Below are positions 16,084 through 23,455 of a DNA stretch of 23,455 nucleotides, one piece after another; position 1 is the stretch's first letter; the number at the start of each line of letters is the position of its first letter. The DNA is taken from NCBI GenBank assembly GCA_015663855.1, contig DQRJ01000056.1, positions 1-23,455 on the forward strand, given 5' to 3'. Under the pieces are notes generated by a model that was given only the letters and a program-made list of their open reading frames with translations, had not been told where the DNA came from and made no database searches. This DNA is from Flavobacteriales bacterium. GTDB lineage: Bacteria > Bacteroidota > Bacteroidia > Flavobacteriales_D > Sanyastnellaceae. The translations under genes and the position numbers were made by a program.

Positions 16084-17583
16084 TTAGTGAGTGTTAGTAA
16101 CTCGTAGTGTTGAAGTCTCTCCACCAGCAGTTAAGCTGATTAGGTAGATACCTGCCTCCATTGAAGCGAAGTCAAGCTCGATGCGCTGAGTTCCAGCAGC
16201 AATAGTTCCTAGGTTCATATCGATAACCTTCTCACCGACTAAGTTGTAAACTACAACTGAAGCGTTTCCTGCTACAGCAGATGTGAAAGAAAGGCTAGTG
16301 TTATCAGAGAATGGGTTAGGGAAAACGTTTACTGAAGAAGTAAGGTCGTTCTCAGTGATGCCAGTTACTGAAGTCACCTCCATCCCAGCAGCAACAGATG
16401 AGAATTCAACTCCTGTAGCTCCGTCGTAATCCCAAACTACAGCAACATCGTCCATTCCATCCATAGAAACTATAGAAGCAGAACCGTCAGTGTAGTCACC
16501 CCACTGTGAAGCATAAAGTCCGTCACCGTATGTATCATACATAGTGAAAATGTAGCACTCGTTTAAATCAAGAGCAACGTCCCAAACGAATTCGGTATCG
16601 GTTTGACCACCTAGAGATCCACTAGCGATTCCAGCAACAAAAGATCCATCAGTAGCGTAGATATCCCAGCTAGTTTCTTCTGGCCAGTTGTCAGTTGTAA
16701 TACGAACCTGTACGTAAGAAGTAGCTTCAGAAGAACCTACAACTGCAACAGCGTCCTCAGCTGTCCACGCGTTTCCATTAACAGATACAAGTGCGTAGTC
16801 AAGTTCACCTACTTCAGAAAATGTCCCAAGAACAACAGTCTCAGACCCTCCGTTAGAAAGTACGCCTTCCCACATAACGTCTGCTTGAGCAGCTCCGTTG
16901 AGAGCAACGTTGAAAGTCATAGCAATTACATCGTCAGAACCTAAGTTATAAACTGATGTAGATCCAGTCCAATCTCCACCACCACAAGCAGAAGTATCTC
17001 CGTTGTATGACATTATTGGTGCAGCTCCAGTAATAGAGTTAGCACAGTCCATGAATGCTGCAGTAACGTGTCCGTCGAAAGAAGCTTGTCCAGACTCAAC
17101 GAGTGTGTACTGCATAGTACTATCAGAGCCCATTACTCCGTCAGGACAAACAGTGTATATAGTAGGATAGTAAGTGTTAGTGTACTCATCAAATACATTT
17201 TCCATGTTATCGAACATAGGAAATGGAGTTCCAGTAATCCAATCTCCAAGAGTGTTAGAGCCAGTACCAGCTAAATCTTCAGCAGTAGTTGATCCGTCAG
17301 ACTCTAAAGAAAAAATGTATAGGTCTCCTGTCCCTTCGGGTCCGAATGTTGACCAAAGATCTTCTAAGATTCCAGTTTCTTTGTAGTCCCAGCAAGGCCC
17401 ACACCAAGTAGCGTAGAAATCAAGAATTACAGTGTTTCCTTCATCAAGAAGGTCGTAAAGGTTCCACTCGACACCGTTGATGTCAGTTGCAGTGAAATCT
17501 GGTGCGATAGATCCGTCAGGAAGTTGCGCAAGAGCAGTCGTACCGATAGTAAGAGCTGCGAAAAGCATGTAAATGTGCTTCAT
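16084..17583 (-). CDS. Secreted thioredoxin-domain protein with T9SS sorting domain
   Basis: This 499-residue protein is exported by signal peptide (1-20, ending ALAQ) and then probably through the T9SS, given its final sorting domain of about 80 residues (from VNVFPNPFSDNTS). The N-terminal domain (about 25-180) is a redoxin/TlpA-type thioredoxin fold: FYATWCGPCW with Cys61 and Cys64 and a cis-Pro site YYPTIY near Pro140. The middle holds beta domains rich in Ser, Gly and Asp, including ECYIFTMYDTYGDGLY, a motif common in large secreted Bacteroidota proteins. I chose the ATG at 17583; the upstream TTG adds eight residues before the signal peptide. Codon choice looks more uniform than its neighbours, and both a good promoter box and a strong terminator flank it, suggesting high expression. 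Confidence 0.9.
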   Translation of the reverse strand: MKHIYMLFAALTIGTTALAQLPDGSIAPDFTATDINGVEWNLYDLLDEGNTVILDFYATWCGPCWDYKETGILEDLWSTFGPEGTGDLYIFSLESDGSTTAEDLAGTGSNTLGDWITGTPFPMFDNMENVFDEYTNTYYPTIYTVCPDGVMGSDSTMQYTLVESGQASFDGHVTAAFMDCANSITGAAPIMSYNGDTSACGGGDWTGSTSVYNLGSDDVIAMTFNVALNGAAQADVMWEGVLSNGGSETVVLGTFSEVGELDYALVSVNGNAWTAEDAVAVVGSSEATSYVQVRITTDNWPEETSWDIYATDGSFVAGIASGSLGGQTDTEFVWDVALDLNECYIFTMYDTYGDGLYASQWGDYTDGSASIVSMDGMDDVAVVWDYDGATGVEFSSVAAGMEVTSVTGITENDLTSSVNVFPNPFSDNTSLSFTSAVAGNASVVVYNLVGEKVIDMNLGTIAAGTQRIELDFASMEAGIYLISLTAGGETSTLRVTNTH

Positions 17584-17636
17584 GTTAAACAGGTTTAATG
17601 GTTTCAAAATCAGGGTTTTGCCAAATTATAGCATCG

Positions 17637-17644
17637 CAAAAATA
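17637..17644 (-). promoter_or_regulatory. -7 box TATTTTTG for the T9SS thioredoxin
   Basis: On the minus strand TATTTTTG matches TAnnTTTG exactly. It lies 53 bases before the ATG at 17583, giving a leader of roughly 45 bases. It falls in the 94-bp gap after the DUF6029-type gene, where I see no clear terminator, so the gene may be read both alone and from upstream. Confidence 0.5.
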
Positions 17645-17677
17645 GTAAATAATGTGACTTAGATTAAATAAAAAGGG

Positions 17678-19351
17678 TTAAAAGCTTGAGGTAAAGGTGA
17701 TTTCGACTCCATTTGATGCAGGAACCGCTCTACATACTCCCCCTACACAGAAGATTCCTTCACGCCTTTTTCCATATCCTACACTTAATCTATGCGATCC
17801 GTTTATATACCCAGCGGATCCGTAGATGTAGTGGACTCTCTTTGCCTCGTCAGGATTTCCGAAGTTGTATTGATCCATTACACTGGCGAACCAATGTGGA
17901 CTCCAGGTATACTCCGCCACGACAGTTGCCCAGTCGCCTTTGTCTTGCTCGCTTAGCAATGCTTGGAATTCCGTGCGGAGGCTTTGGCGACTAGCAGTTT
18001 TGATTTGGGTTTCAAGAACGAAAATATCAGCAAAAACAATCCCCTTATAATCAGTCGTTACAGGAGTTGCTAAAGTGTTGAATTGAAGGTTCATGTACAT
18101 AGCTTTCGCTTTGAAAGTCTTAGAGAACTTGCGTTCAATCTCGAAGCTAATATCTCTTACGTTTAGAGAATCTCCGAAACCCCAGCTATTTCTTTCATAT
18201 CCATTTACAATGCCATCAACACCAGCCAAGTTTGTCGTGTCTAAGCTATACGAAGTAGCATATGCCAAACTCATTTTCGTTCCATACTTTCCTCCTAGTT
18301 TAGAACCCCTTTTAAGTCTATAATAAAGTTCTCCCCTAACACTGGACTCACCATTGACAACAGTCGCATATGGATACAGGGTTGCAGCAAGGTTGTATGT
18401 ATGTGTTTTCGTTATAGCAGGGATGAAATTAACAGGAGCGTCGAATAGTAGCAAGTTTCGATCAGATCGGAAGCTCATGTTGTCTGTTGTAGACCTTTTA
18501 AACAAGAAGTTTAAACCCTTTACATTACCTGTAAGGAAGTACATGAGTGCACCACCTTCTTTATAGATATAGCCATTATCAGCAGATGGGTCATTGATTT
18601 TAGTAGCATAAGTTACTCCACCCTTCCATGTTCCATATTGGATGGTTGTACCGTAATCCCAAGCACCTACGTTAGCAGGAAGTTCAAGAATTAAAGTATC
18701 CTTGATGATATTTCCTCCTTCTTGAAAACGACTTACAAAAGAGTAGTTAGGAATAATTTTCAGCTTAGAATCTTTTAATGCGGGGATTATCTCATTTAAG
18801 TCCACCTCAGCGCTAACTCCTCTAAGGACTCCATCTCCATTAATAAGCCCATCATCGAAGTCAAGTCGTTGTTTACCGTAAATCATCTTTAGGGTAATAG
18901 CCTCGATAGGATTAAGTATGAGTCTAACTCCATCAAGAGCGTTGTCGAGACCTAGATTTCGTGCTTCGTATGACCTTAACGTAAAGCCAGACCCGAATTG
19001 CTCATAAAAATTACCTATAGTTACATCTACACCGTGTTCTGGATCACTCCATCTCGCGTAACGATACCCTATACCCGACCCTTTAAACCTTCCAGGAAAT
19101 CCAAGTACACTATTTAAATATGACTCGTACCGAATACCTGAAGAAAACTTCCCCTGGGTATAAATTAAATTTGCGTATGAGTTAAACCCCGTTTTAGAAG
19201 GTGGCACAACCGCTCCAATAAGTGTATCTTCTTGATATGATTGCCACAGAACAGATACGTTACCAGTGATCACACCGGGCTCGGATTCTTGAGCATTCGA
19301 AACCCCGCTCAATAGAAATCCAAGCGCAATTAATAGTATTAATTTTCTCAT
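17678..19351 (-). CDS. Outer-membrane barrel protein, DUF6029 type
   Basis: This 557-residue protein has a signal peptide (1-20, ending VSNAQ) followed by a long series of alternating amphipathic strands ending in TFTSSF, typical of an outer-membrane beta barrel. Landmarks I associate with DUF6029 are VTIGNFYEQFGSGFTLRSYE and LGLDNALDGVRL. Function unknown. The whole mature protein has only two cysteines, Cys535 and Cys540 in FCVGGVCRAVPASNG, placed in what should be the loop before the last strand; together with thioredoxin-like neighbours this hints at a redox or disulfide-dependent role (inference). The start lies 5 bases after the stop of the TlpA-like gene, so the two are surely co-transcribed and probably co-translated. 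Confidence 0.85.
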   Translation of the reverse strand: MRKLILLIALGFLLSGVSNAQESEPGVITGNVSVLWQSYQEDTLIGAVVPPSKTGFNSYANLIYTQGKFSSGIRYESYLNSVLGFPGRFKGSGIGYRYARWSDPEHGVDVTIGNFYEQFGSGFTLRSYEARNLGLDNALDGVRLILNPIEAITLKMIYGKQRLDFDDGLINGDGVLRGVSAEVDLNEIIPALKDSKLKIIPNYSFVSRFQEGGNIIKDTLILELPANVGAWDYGTTIQYGTWKGGVTYATKINDPSADNGYIYKEGGALMYFLTGNVKGLNFLFKRSTTDNMSFRSDRNLLLFDAPVNFIPAITKTHTYNLAATLYPYATVVNGESSVRGELYYRLKRGSKLGGKYGTKMSLAYATSYSLDTTNLAGVDGIVNGYERNSWGFGDSLNVRDISFEIERKFSKTFKAKAMYMNLQFNTLATPVTTDYKGIVFADIFVLETQIKTASRQSLRTEFQALLSEQDKGDWATVVAEYTWSPHWFASVMDQYNFGNPDEAKRVHYIYGSAGYINGSHRLSVGYGKRREGIFCVGGVCRAVPASNGVEITFTSSF

Positions 19352-19356
19352 GATGT

Positions 19357-19878
19357 TTAGTCTACCAGCTTAAGCAGCTCCTCGTACAATTCCTCTTCGT
19401 CCCCTTCTGCGTAGTTGTTATGAGTCCAAACAATTTCCCCTTCTCCATTTACAAGAAATGTATGAGGAACGTTGATTACTTGCATAGCGCGAGCGAATTC
19501 CTTGGCTGGATCAAGTAGAATTTCATATTCCCACCCAGAACTCATTGTATAAGGGCCTACACGGTTCGTAGAGCGACTATCATCTATGCTCACAGCAATG
19601 ATTTTCACACCTGTTTCTTCCTGCCAATCAGCATAATAGTCCATGTAATTATTTAATTCTCTCTTGCAAGGACTACACCAAGTAGCCCAAAAACAAATTA
19701 TGATGGGATTTCCGTCATTTTCAAAGGCTCCGGTGTCAATTGTGGTACCAGTAAGGTCCTTCAGTTTTACAGAAGGAACGGTTTGGGCGCTCGCTGTAGA
19801 TGCGGTAAATAGTACAATAAACATAGTGATAACAATGCTTTGCGCATTATTAATCCACTTGAAGTAAGATTTATTCAT
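19357..19878 (-). CDS. TlpA-like periplasmic thiol-disulfide oxidoreductase
   Basis: This 173-residue protein has an uncleaved or cleavable N-terminal hydrophobic segment (about 13-32) and a thioredoxin fold. The active site is FWATWCSPCK with Cys68 and Cys71. The cis-Pro partner site is NVPHTFLV (Pro138), and the family insert AVSIDDSRS lies between. This suits a TlpA/ResA-type protein that reduces or exchanges disulfides in exported proteins. It is the first gene of the TlpA-like/DUF6029 pair and is divergent from the cysteine-bearing T9SS cargo gene. Length and residues look intact. Its substrate may be one of its neighbours, but gene order is the only evidence. Confidence 0.92.
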   Translation of the reverse strand: MNKSYFKWINNAQSIVITMFIVLFTASTASAQTVPSVKLKDLTGTTIDTGAFENDGNPIIICFWATWCSPCKRELNNYMDYYADWQEETGVKIIAVSIDDSRSTNRVGPYTMSSGWEYEILLDPAKEFARAMQVINVPHTFLVNGEGEIVWTHNNYAEGDEEELYEELLKLVD

Positions 19879-19951
19879 GATACAATGTTTCTATATAGGT
19901 GTTGCAAAGAAACGGCTTTCTCGTCATAGTAGATGTATTACCTTCGTAACC

Positions 19952-20749
19952 ATGTTTTATACCAAACTCAAAAACCTCGTTTTAGCGACTTTTATTTTAG
20001 CCGCAGGAAACACGTTCTCACAGACAATACTCGCTCCAGCCGATACTATTTTCGCAGCACTCGATACATTGAATGAGTTCCATTATGGTGAAATATCAGT
20101 TCATTGGGATGTTGTGAATGAAACTGATTCAGAAATGATTCTTATGTGCACTCGTAATTTCATTGATACGGTTTCGCCTTATAACTATCCATATGTTCAG
20201 TCAACGGAAGAAAATCCTGTAGCAGGTGCATACGAGAAATTTTGTTGGGGTACGCTATGCTACAACTTCGGAACGGATGCGTCTTCATCAAATTCAGCAC
20301 TAATTGTCTCCCTTCCTCCTGGAGTTACTAATAACACATTCATTGGATATTACTACCCGCATGATGTTGTGGGTACGACAACTATGGAGTTTTGTTTTCA
20401 TCCAGCAGAAACTGACACTTTGGCTTTGTGTAAACAGATTACATATGTCATTACAGCAACTTCAGGGCTTGAGGATGGTATTGAAATCGAGGGATTATCG
20501 GCAATTACTTCCGTGTATCCGAATCCAATAGACGGGTCGGGGTGGATAGAGTTTAACCTTCGAAGTGGCGAGGTAGGGGTGTTGATTTTTCGTGATGTAA
20601 CTGGAAAGGAAATGAAGCGCGTGGGAAGTTTGGTCTATAGTGGAAGAGTAAATATCGAAGCTAGTGAATTTGCACAAGGACTTAGTTTTTGTACACTAGA
20701 AGTTGATGGAATTACTGTACATACTGAGAGATTTATCGTTATTCGATAG
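19952..20749 (+). CDS. Secreted T9SS cargo protein of unknown function, cysteine-bearing
   Basis: This 265-residue protein has a signal peptide (1-24, ending NTFSQ), a beta-sandwich-like domain (about 25-160) and a T9SS type A sorting domain (about 176-265, with VYPNPIDGSG). The middle domain carries five cysteines (66, 98, 103, 138, 150) with the motif FCWGTLCYN and later MEFCFHP. I recall similar Bacteroidota secreted domains with a CWG-x-C-Y motif, but have no name or function for them. The cysteines probably form disulfides outside the cell. I chose ATG 19952 because the longer frame (to 19877) overlaps the divergent gene's start and puts 25 basic residues before the signal peptide. A one-mismatch box, TACCTTCG (19939-19946), lies five bases upstream. 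Only 14 bases separate it from maeB. Confidence 0.82.
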   Translation: MFYTKLKNLVLATFILAAGNTFSQTILAPADTIFAALDTLNEFHYGEISVHWDVVNETDSEMILMCTRNFIDTVSPYNYPYVQSTEENPVAGAYEKFCWGTLCYNFGTDASSSNSALIVSLPPGVTNNTFIGYYYPHDVVGTTTMEFCFHPAETDTLALCKQITYVITATSGLEDGIEIEGLSAITSVYPNPIDGSGWIEFNLRSGEVGVLIFRDVTGKEMKRVGSLVYSGRVNIEASEFAQGLSFCTLEVDGITVHTERFIVIR

Positions 20750-20763
20750 GATTTTAGGTAGAT

Positions 20764-23037
20764 ATGCAGGCACCAAACAAACAGGAAGCCCTTGATTATC
20801 ATTCGAGGGGTAGGAAGGGAAAGATTGAGGTAATTCCGACTAAACCTTATAGTTCACAACGTGACCTGTCTTTAGCATATAGCCCTGGGGTTGCAGACCC
20901 TTGTCTTGCAATAGCTGAAAACCCTGAGGATGTATACAAATACACTGCTAAAGGGAACTTAGTTGCTGTAATAAGTAATGGCACGGCGGTTCTGGGGCTT
21001 GGAAATATCGGACCTGCTGCAAGTAAGCCAGTTATGGAAGGTAAAGGAGTGCTCTTTAAAGTGTTTGCAGATATTGATGTCTTCGATATCGAAGTAGATG
21101 CAACTGATGTAGATCTTTTCGTAGCTACAGTAAAGGCAATTGCTCCTACGTTTGGTGGAATCAATCTGGAAGACATCAAGGCGCCGGAAGCGTTTGAAAT
21201 CGAGAGACGATTGAAGGAGGAATTAGATATTCCTGTTATGCACGATGATCAGCACGGAACGGCCATTATTTCATCTGCCGCTTTACTGAATGCTTTAGAG
21301 CTGACGGAGAAAAACATTGAAGATGTAAGAATTGTGGTGAGTGGTGCTGGTGCAGCGGCGATGTCTTGTCTAGATCTATATATTCAACTAGGACTATCTC
21401 TAGAAAACATATCTGTATTCGATAGTCGTGGGCACGTAAATTTAAGTAGAGAGGGTCTTGACGAGATGAAGCAAAGATTTGCGACTAAAGTTGAGTATTC
21501 ATCGCTTACTCACGCATTAAAGGAAGCCGATGTTTTCTTAGGTCTGAGTAAGGGAGGTCTTGTGAATGGTAAGATGATAAAAGGGATGGCGAAGGATCCT
21601 ATCGTTTTCGCTTTGGCGAATCCTAATCCAGAGATTCCATACGCAGAGGCGATCGCCGCTCGTAAGGATATTATCATGGCGACAGGAAGAAGTGATCATC
21701 CGAATCAGGTAAATAACGTACTGGGCTTTCCGTTTATCTTTCGTGGAGCTTTAGATGTTAGAGCGACTGCGATAAATGACGAGATGAAGTTGGCGGCTGT
21801 TAGAGCAATTGCTGATTTGGCAAAAGAATCTGTGCCAGACGAGGTGAGTGAGGCGTACGAGGAGCAGTCTTTAGTTTTCGGAAGACAATTAATTATCCCT
21901 AAGCCATTAGACAACAGATTAATTACGGCAATTGCCCCTGCAGTGGCAAAAGCGGCGATAGATTCAGGAGTTGCAAGACATACCATCGAAGATTGGGATG
22001 CTTACAAATTATCCCTCTTAACGAGGTTAGGACAGGCAACGAATTTCTCACGTTCTTTGAGCGATAGAGCTTCGAAAAATCCTAAGAGAGTTGTCTTTGC
22101 GGAAGCAGAGCATTACAAAGTTCTTAAAGCTGCAGAACAAACAGTAATTGAGGGCATCGCCCATCCCATATTAATTGGAAGAAGGCCGAAGATTGAAAAA
22201 CTGATCGAAGAAAACAATCTAGAACTAAGTTCAGCGACGATAATAGATCCAAGAAGCGAAGACGAGGCCGAGAAAAGGAAGGTATATGGTAAGCTTCTCC
22301 ACGAAAAGAGAATGCGCCATGGTCTAACCGCAATAGAGGCTGAACGGGCTATGAGGCAACGAAATTATTTCGGGGCAATGCTTGTCGAAACCGGAGAAGC
22401 GGACGCTTTAGTTTCCGGACTTACTCGAAACTATCCGAAAGTAATTAGACCGGCTTTGCAAGTGATAGGAAAGGCAGACGGAGTTAAGAAAGTAGCGGGC
22501 ATGTATATTATGCAAACGAAGCAAGGCCCGATGTTTTTTGCCGATACTACTGTAAACGTAAATCCGACAGCAGAGGAAATTGTAGATATTACTCTCTTGA
22601 TGGCGGAGGCGGTGCGACGATTAAGAATTGTGCCTAGAATTGCATTATTAAGCTACTCTAATTTCGGATCTTCTAAAGGAGAGGATGCAGAGAAGATGGC
22701 GAAAGCTGCAAGCATCCTTCACAGAGATCACCCAGATTTAATTGTAGATGGGGAGGTTCAAGCGAATTATGCGATTAACCAAGACTTACTCGCGGAGAGT
22801 TTTCCCTTCTCAGTCCTTAATCAACGTAAAGTGAACACCTTGATTTTCCCTAACCTATCGGCCGGAAACATCTCGTACAAGCTTTTAAAAGAAATGGGAA
22901 AGCTCGAGGCTCAAGGACCAGTGCTTCTTGGAATGAAAAAGTCGGTTCATATTTTACAGATGGGTTCTTCTGCTAAGGAAATCGTAGATATGGTAAGACT
23001 TGCTGTTGTAGATGCCCAAAACAAATCCCAAGCATGA
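20764..23037 (+). CDS. maeB: NADP-dependent malic enzyme fused to a phosphotransacetylase-like domain
   Basis: This 757-residue cytosolic enzyme oxidatively decarboxylates malate to pyruvate, making NADPH. The malic enzyme part (about 1-420) shows the N-terminal YSPGVADPC stretch, the metal-binding LEDIKAPEAFEIE (Glu136, Asp137), VMHDDQHGTA (158-167) and the NAD(P) loop GAGAAA (194-199). The C-terminal part (about 430-757) is a phosphotransacetylase (PTA) domain, with VVFAEAEHYKVL and ALVSGLTRNYPK. In MaeB enzymes this domain is generally regulatory, sensing acetyl-CoA, and not a working transacetylase. Total length fits the MaeB family. The gene is co-directional with the T9SS cargo gene 14 bases upstream, and its stop overlaps the ruvA start (ATGA, 23034-23037). 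Confidence 0.95.
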   Translation: MQAPNKQEALDYHSRGRKGKIEVIPTKPYSSQRDLSLAYSPGVADPCLAIAENPEDVYKYTAKGNLVAVISNGTAVLGLGNIGPAASKPVMEGKGVLFKVFADIDVFDIEVDATDVDLFVATVKAIAPTFGGINLEDIKAPEAFEIERRLKEELDIPVMHDDQHGTAIISSAALLNALELTEKNIEDVRIVVSGAGAAAMSCLDLYIQLGLSLENISVFDSRGHVNLSREGLDEMKQRFATKVEYSSLTHALKEADVFLGLSKGGLVNGKMIKGMAKDPIVFALANPNPEIPYAEAIAARKDIIMATGRSDHPNQVNNVLGFPFIFRGALDVRATAINDEMKLAAVRAIADLAKESVPDEVSEAYEEQSLVFGRQLIIPKPLDNRLITAIAPAVAKAAIDSGVARHTIEDWDAYKLSLLTRLGQATNFSRSLSDRASKNPKRVVFAEAEHYKVLKAAEQTVIEGIAHPILIGRRPKIEKLIEENNLELSSATIIDPRSEDEAEKRKVYGKLLHEKRMRHGLTAIEAERAMRQRNYFGAMLVETGEADALVSGLTRNYPKVIRPALQVIGKADGVKKVAGMYIMQTKQGPMFFADTTVNVNPTAEEIVDITLLMAEAVRRLRIVPRIALLSYSNFGSSKGEDAEKMAKAASILHRDHPDLIVDGEVQANYAINQDLLAESFPFSVLNQRKVNTLIFPNLSAGNISYKLLKEMGKLEAQGPVLLGMKKSVHILQMGSSAKEIVDMVRLAVVDAQNKSQA

Positions 23038-23455
23038 TATATCATTTGAACGGAAGGCTTATTGAAAAGCATCCAACCCATGTGGTGATAGAATGTGGAG
23101 GAGTAGGTTATTTGGTCTCTATTAGTTTGACCACATTTGAGGCTCTTTCGGATGACGAGAGTATTTTCCTCAACATTCATATGGTCGTGCGAGAAGATGC
23201 GCAGACTTTGTTTGGGTTTGCTACTGTTGAGGAGAGAAGGATGTTTTTACTTCTGATAGGAGTAAGTGGAGTGGGAGCAAACACCGCCCGATTAATCCTT
23301 TCCGCCATGGACCCGGCCACAACTACTTCTGTGATTGCAGCAGGTGATGCTGACTCTATGAAGCAGGTGAAAGGTATAGGCGCGAAGACTGCTCAGAGGA
23401 TAATTATTGATCTTCAGGATAAAGTAGGTGCTGAAACTGGAGGAGGGGGAGGCAT
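23034..23455 (+). CDS. ruvA: RuvA, Holliday junction branch migration subunit, 3' end cut by window
   Basis: The frame opens at the ATG at 23034 and is still open at the window end: 140 codons, about 70 percent of the usual 190-200 residues. It begins MIYHLNGRLIEKHPTHVVIE, the RuvA OB-fold domain with the typical GGVGYLVSIS strand and REDAQTLFGF. Two helix-hairpin-helix motifs follow, LLLIGVSGVGANTARLIL (about 75-92) and VKGIGAKTAQRIIIDL (about 112-127). RuvA tetramers bind the four-way junction and recruit the RuvB motor for recombination repair. The last visible residues are a Gly run (ETGGGGG), the start of the flexible linker before domain III. The start overlaps the maeB stop by 4 bp, so expression is tied to maeB. 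Confidence 0.95.
   Translation, partial: MIYHLNGRLIEKHPTHVVIECGGVGYLVSISLTTFEALSDDESIFLNIHMVVREDAQTLFGFATVEERRMFLLLIGVSGVGANTARLILSAMDPATTTSVIAAGDADSMKQVKGIGAKTAQRIIIDLQDKVGAETGGGGG

Noticed and set aside
17068..17386. Overlapping plus-strand frames opposite the T9SS thioredoxin
   Set aside because: The opposing gene has clear domains. These frames are short, overlap each other and look like antisense shadows.
1..23455. Mobile elements, CRISPR arrays, tRNA, rRNA and phage genes
   Set aside because: I found no transposase, integrase, regularly spaced repeats or tRNA cloverleaf in the short gaps; the gene content is ordinary chromosomal.

Overview
The window looks like ordinary chromosomal DNA from a Bacteroidota bacterium, most likely of the order Flavobacteriales. 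Four signs point there: proteins with type IX secretion (T9SS) C-terminal sorting domains, a TonB receptor paired with a DUF4249 lipoprotein, families I know mainly from Bacteroidota (DUF6029, Omp28, DUF4249), and promoter -7 boxes of the form TAnnTTTG with no clear Shine-Dalgarno sequences. I see no mobile element, CRISPR array, rRNA or tRNA, and no non-coding gap longer than 130 bases. The genome is tightly packed: three ATGA start/stop overlaps and two convergent gene pairs that share a CTAG stop.

Layout. Bases 1-209 hold a small conserved-looking gene on the minus strand whose terminator overlaps its last codons. Bases 340-2827 (minus) are a three-gene operon: an ABC ATPase, an FtsX/MacB-type permease and an exported CxxC protein resembling DUF3299. 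Bases 2875-3258 hold a small membrane-anchored protein. Bases 3297-4865 (minus) encode a secreted PQQ-type sugar dehydrogenase with a T9SS tail. Divergent from it is a nutrient-uptake block (4916-10631): a TonB receptor, its DUF4249 lipoprotein and a separate FecA-like TonB receptor. Bases 10628-12521 (minus) carry proline dehydrogenase, a four-helix membrane protein and a zinc-ribbon protein. Bases 12594-14436 (plus) carry an M20 dipeptidase and an LEA-type lipoprotein.

The most interesting region is 14433-20749. Three different thioredoxin-fold exported proteins (a TlpA-like periplasmic one, a T9SS-secreted one and an Omp28-type lipoprotein) lie together with two outer-membrane barrels and a divergent cysteine-bearing T9SS cargo protein. 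One of the barrels, of the DUF6029 type, has its only two cysteines in a CVGGVC motif just before its last strand. I read this as a possible envelope/surface thiol-redox module. That is inference from gene order and motifs only.

The right end (20764-23455) holds the malic enzyme-phosphotransacetylase fusion maeB overlapping the start of ruvA, which runs off the window. From what I recall of Flavobacterium gene order, the T9SS translocon gene sprA may follow.

Many open reading frames extend upstream to TTG or other codons that fall inside promoter boxes. Starts given here were moved to the internal ATG/GTG where a signal peptide, lipobox or promoter box decided it.
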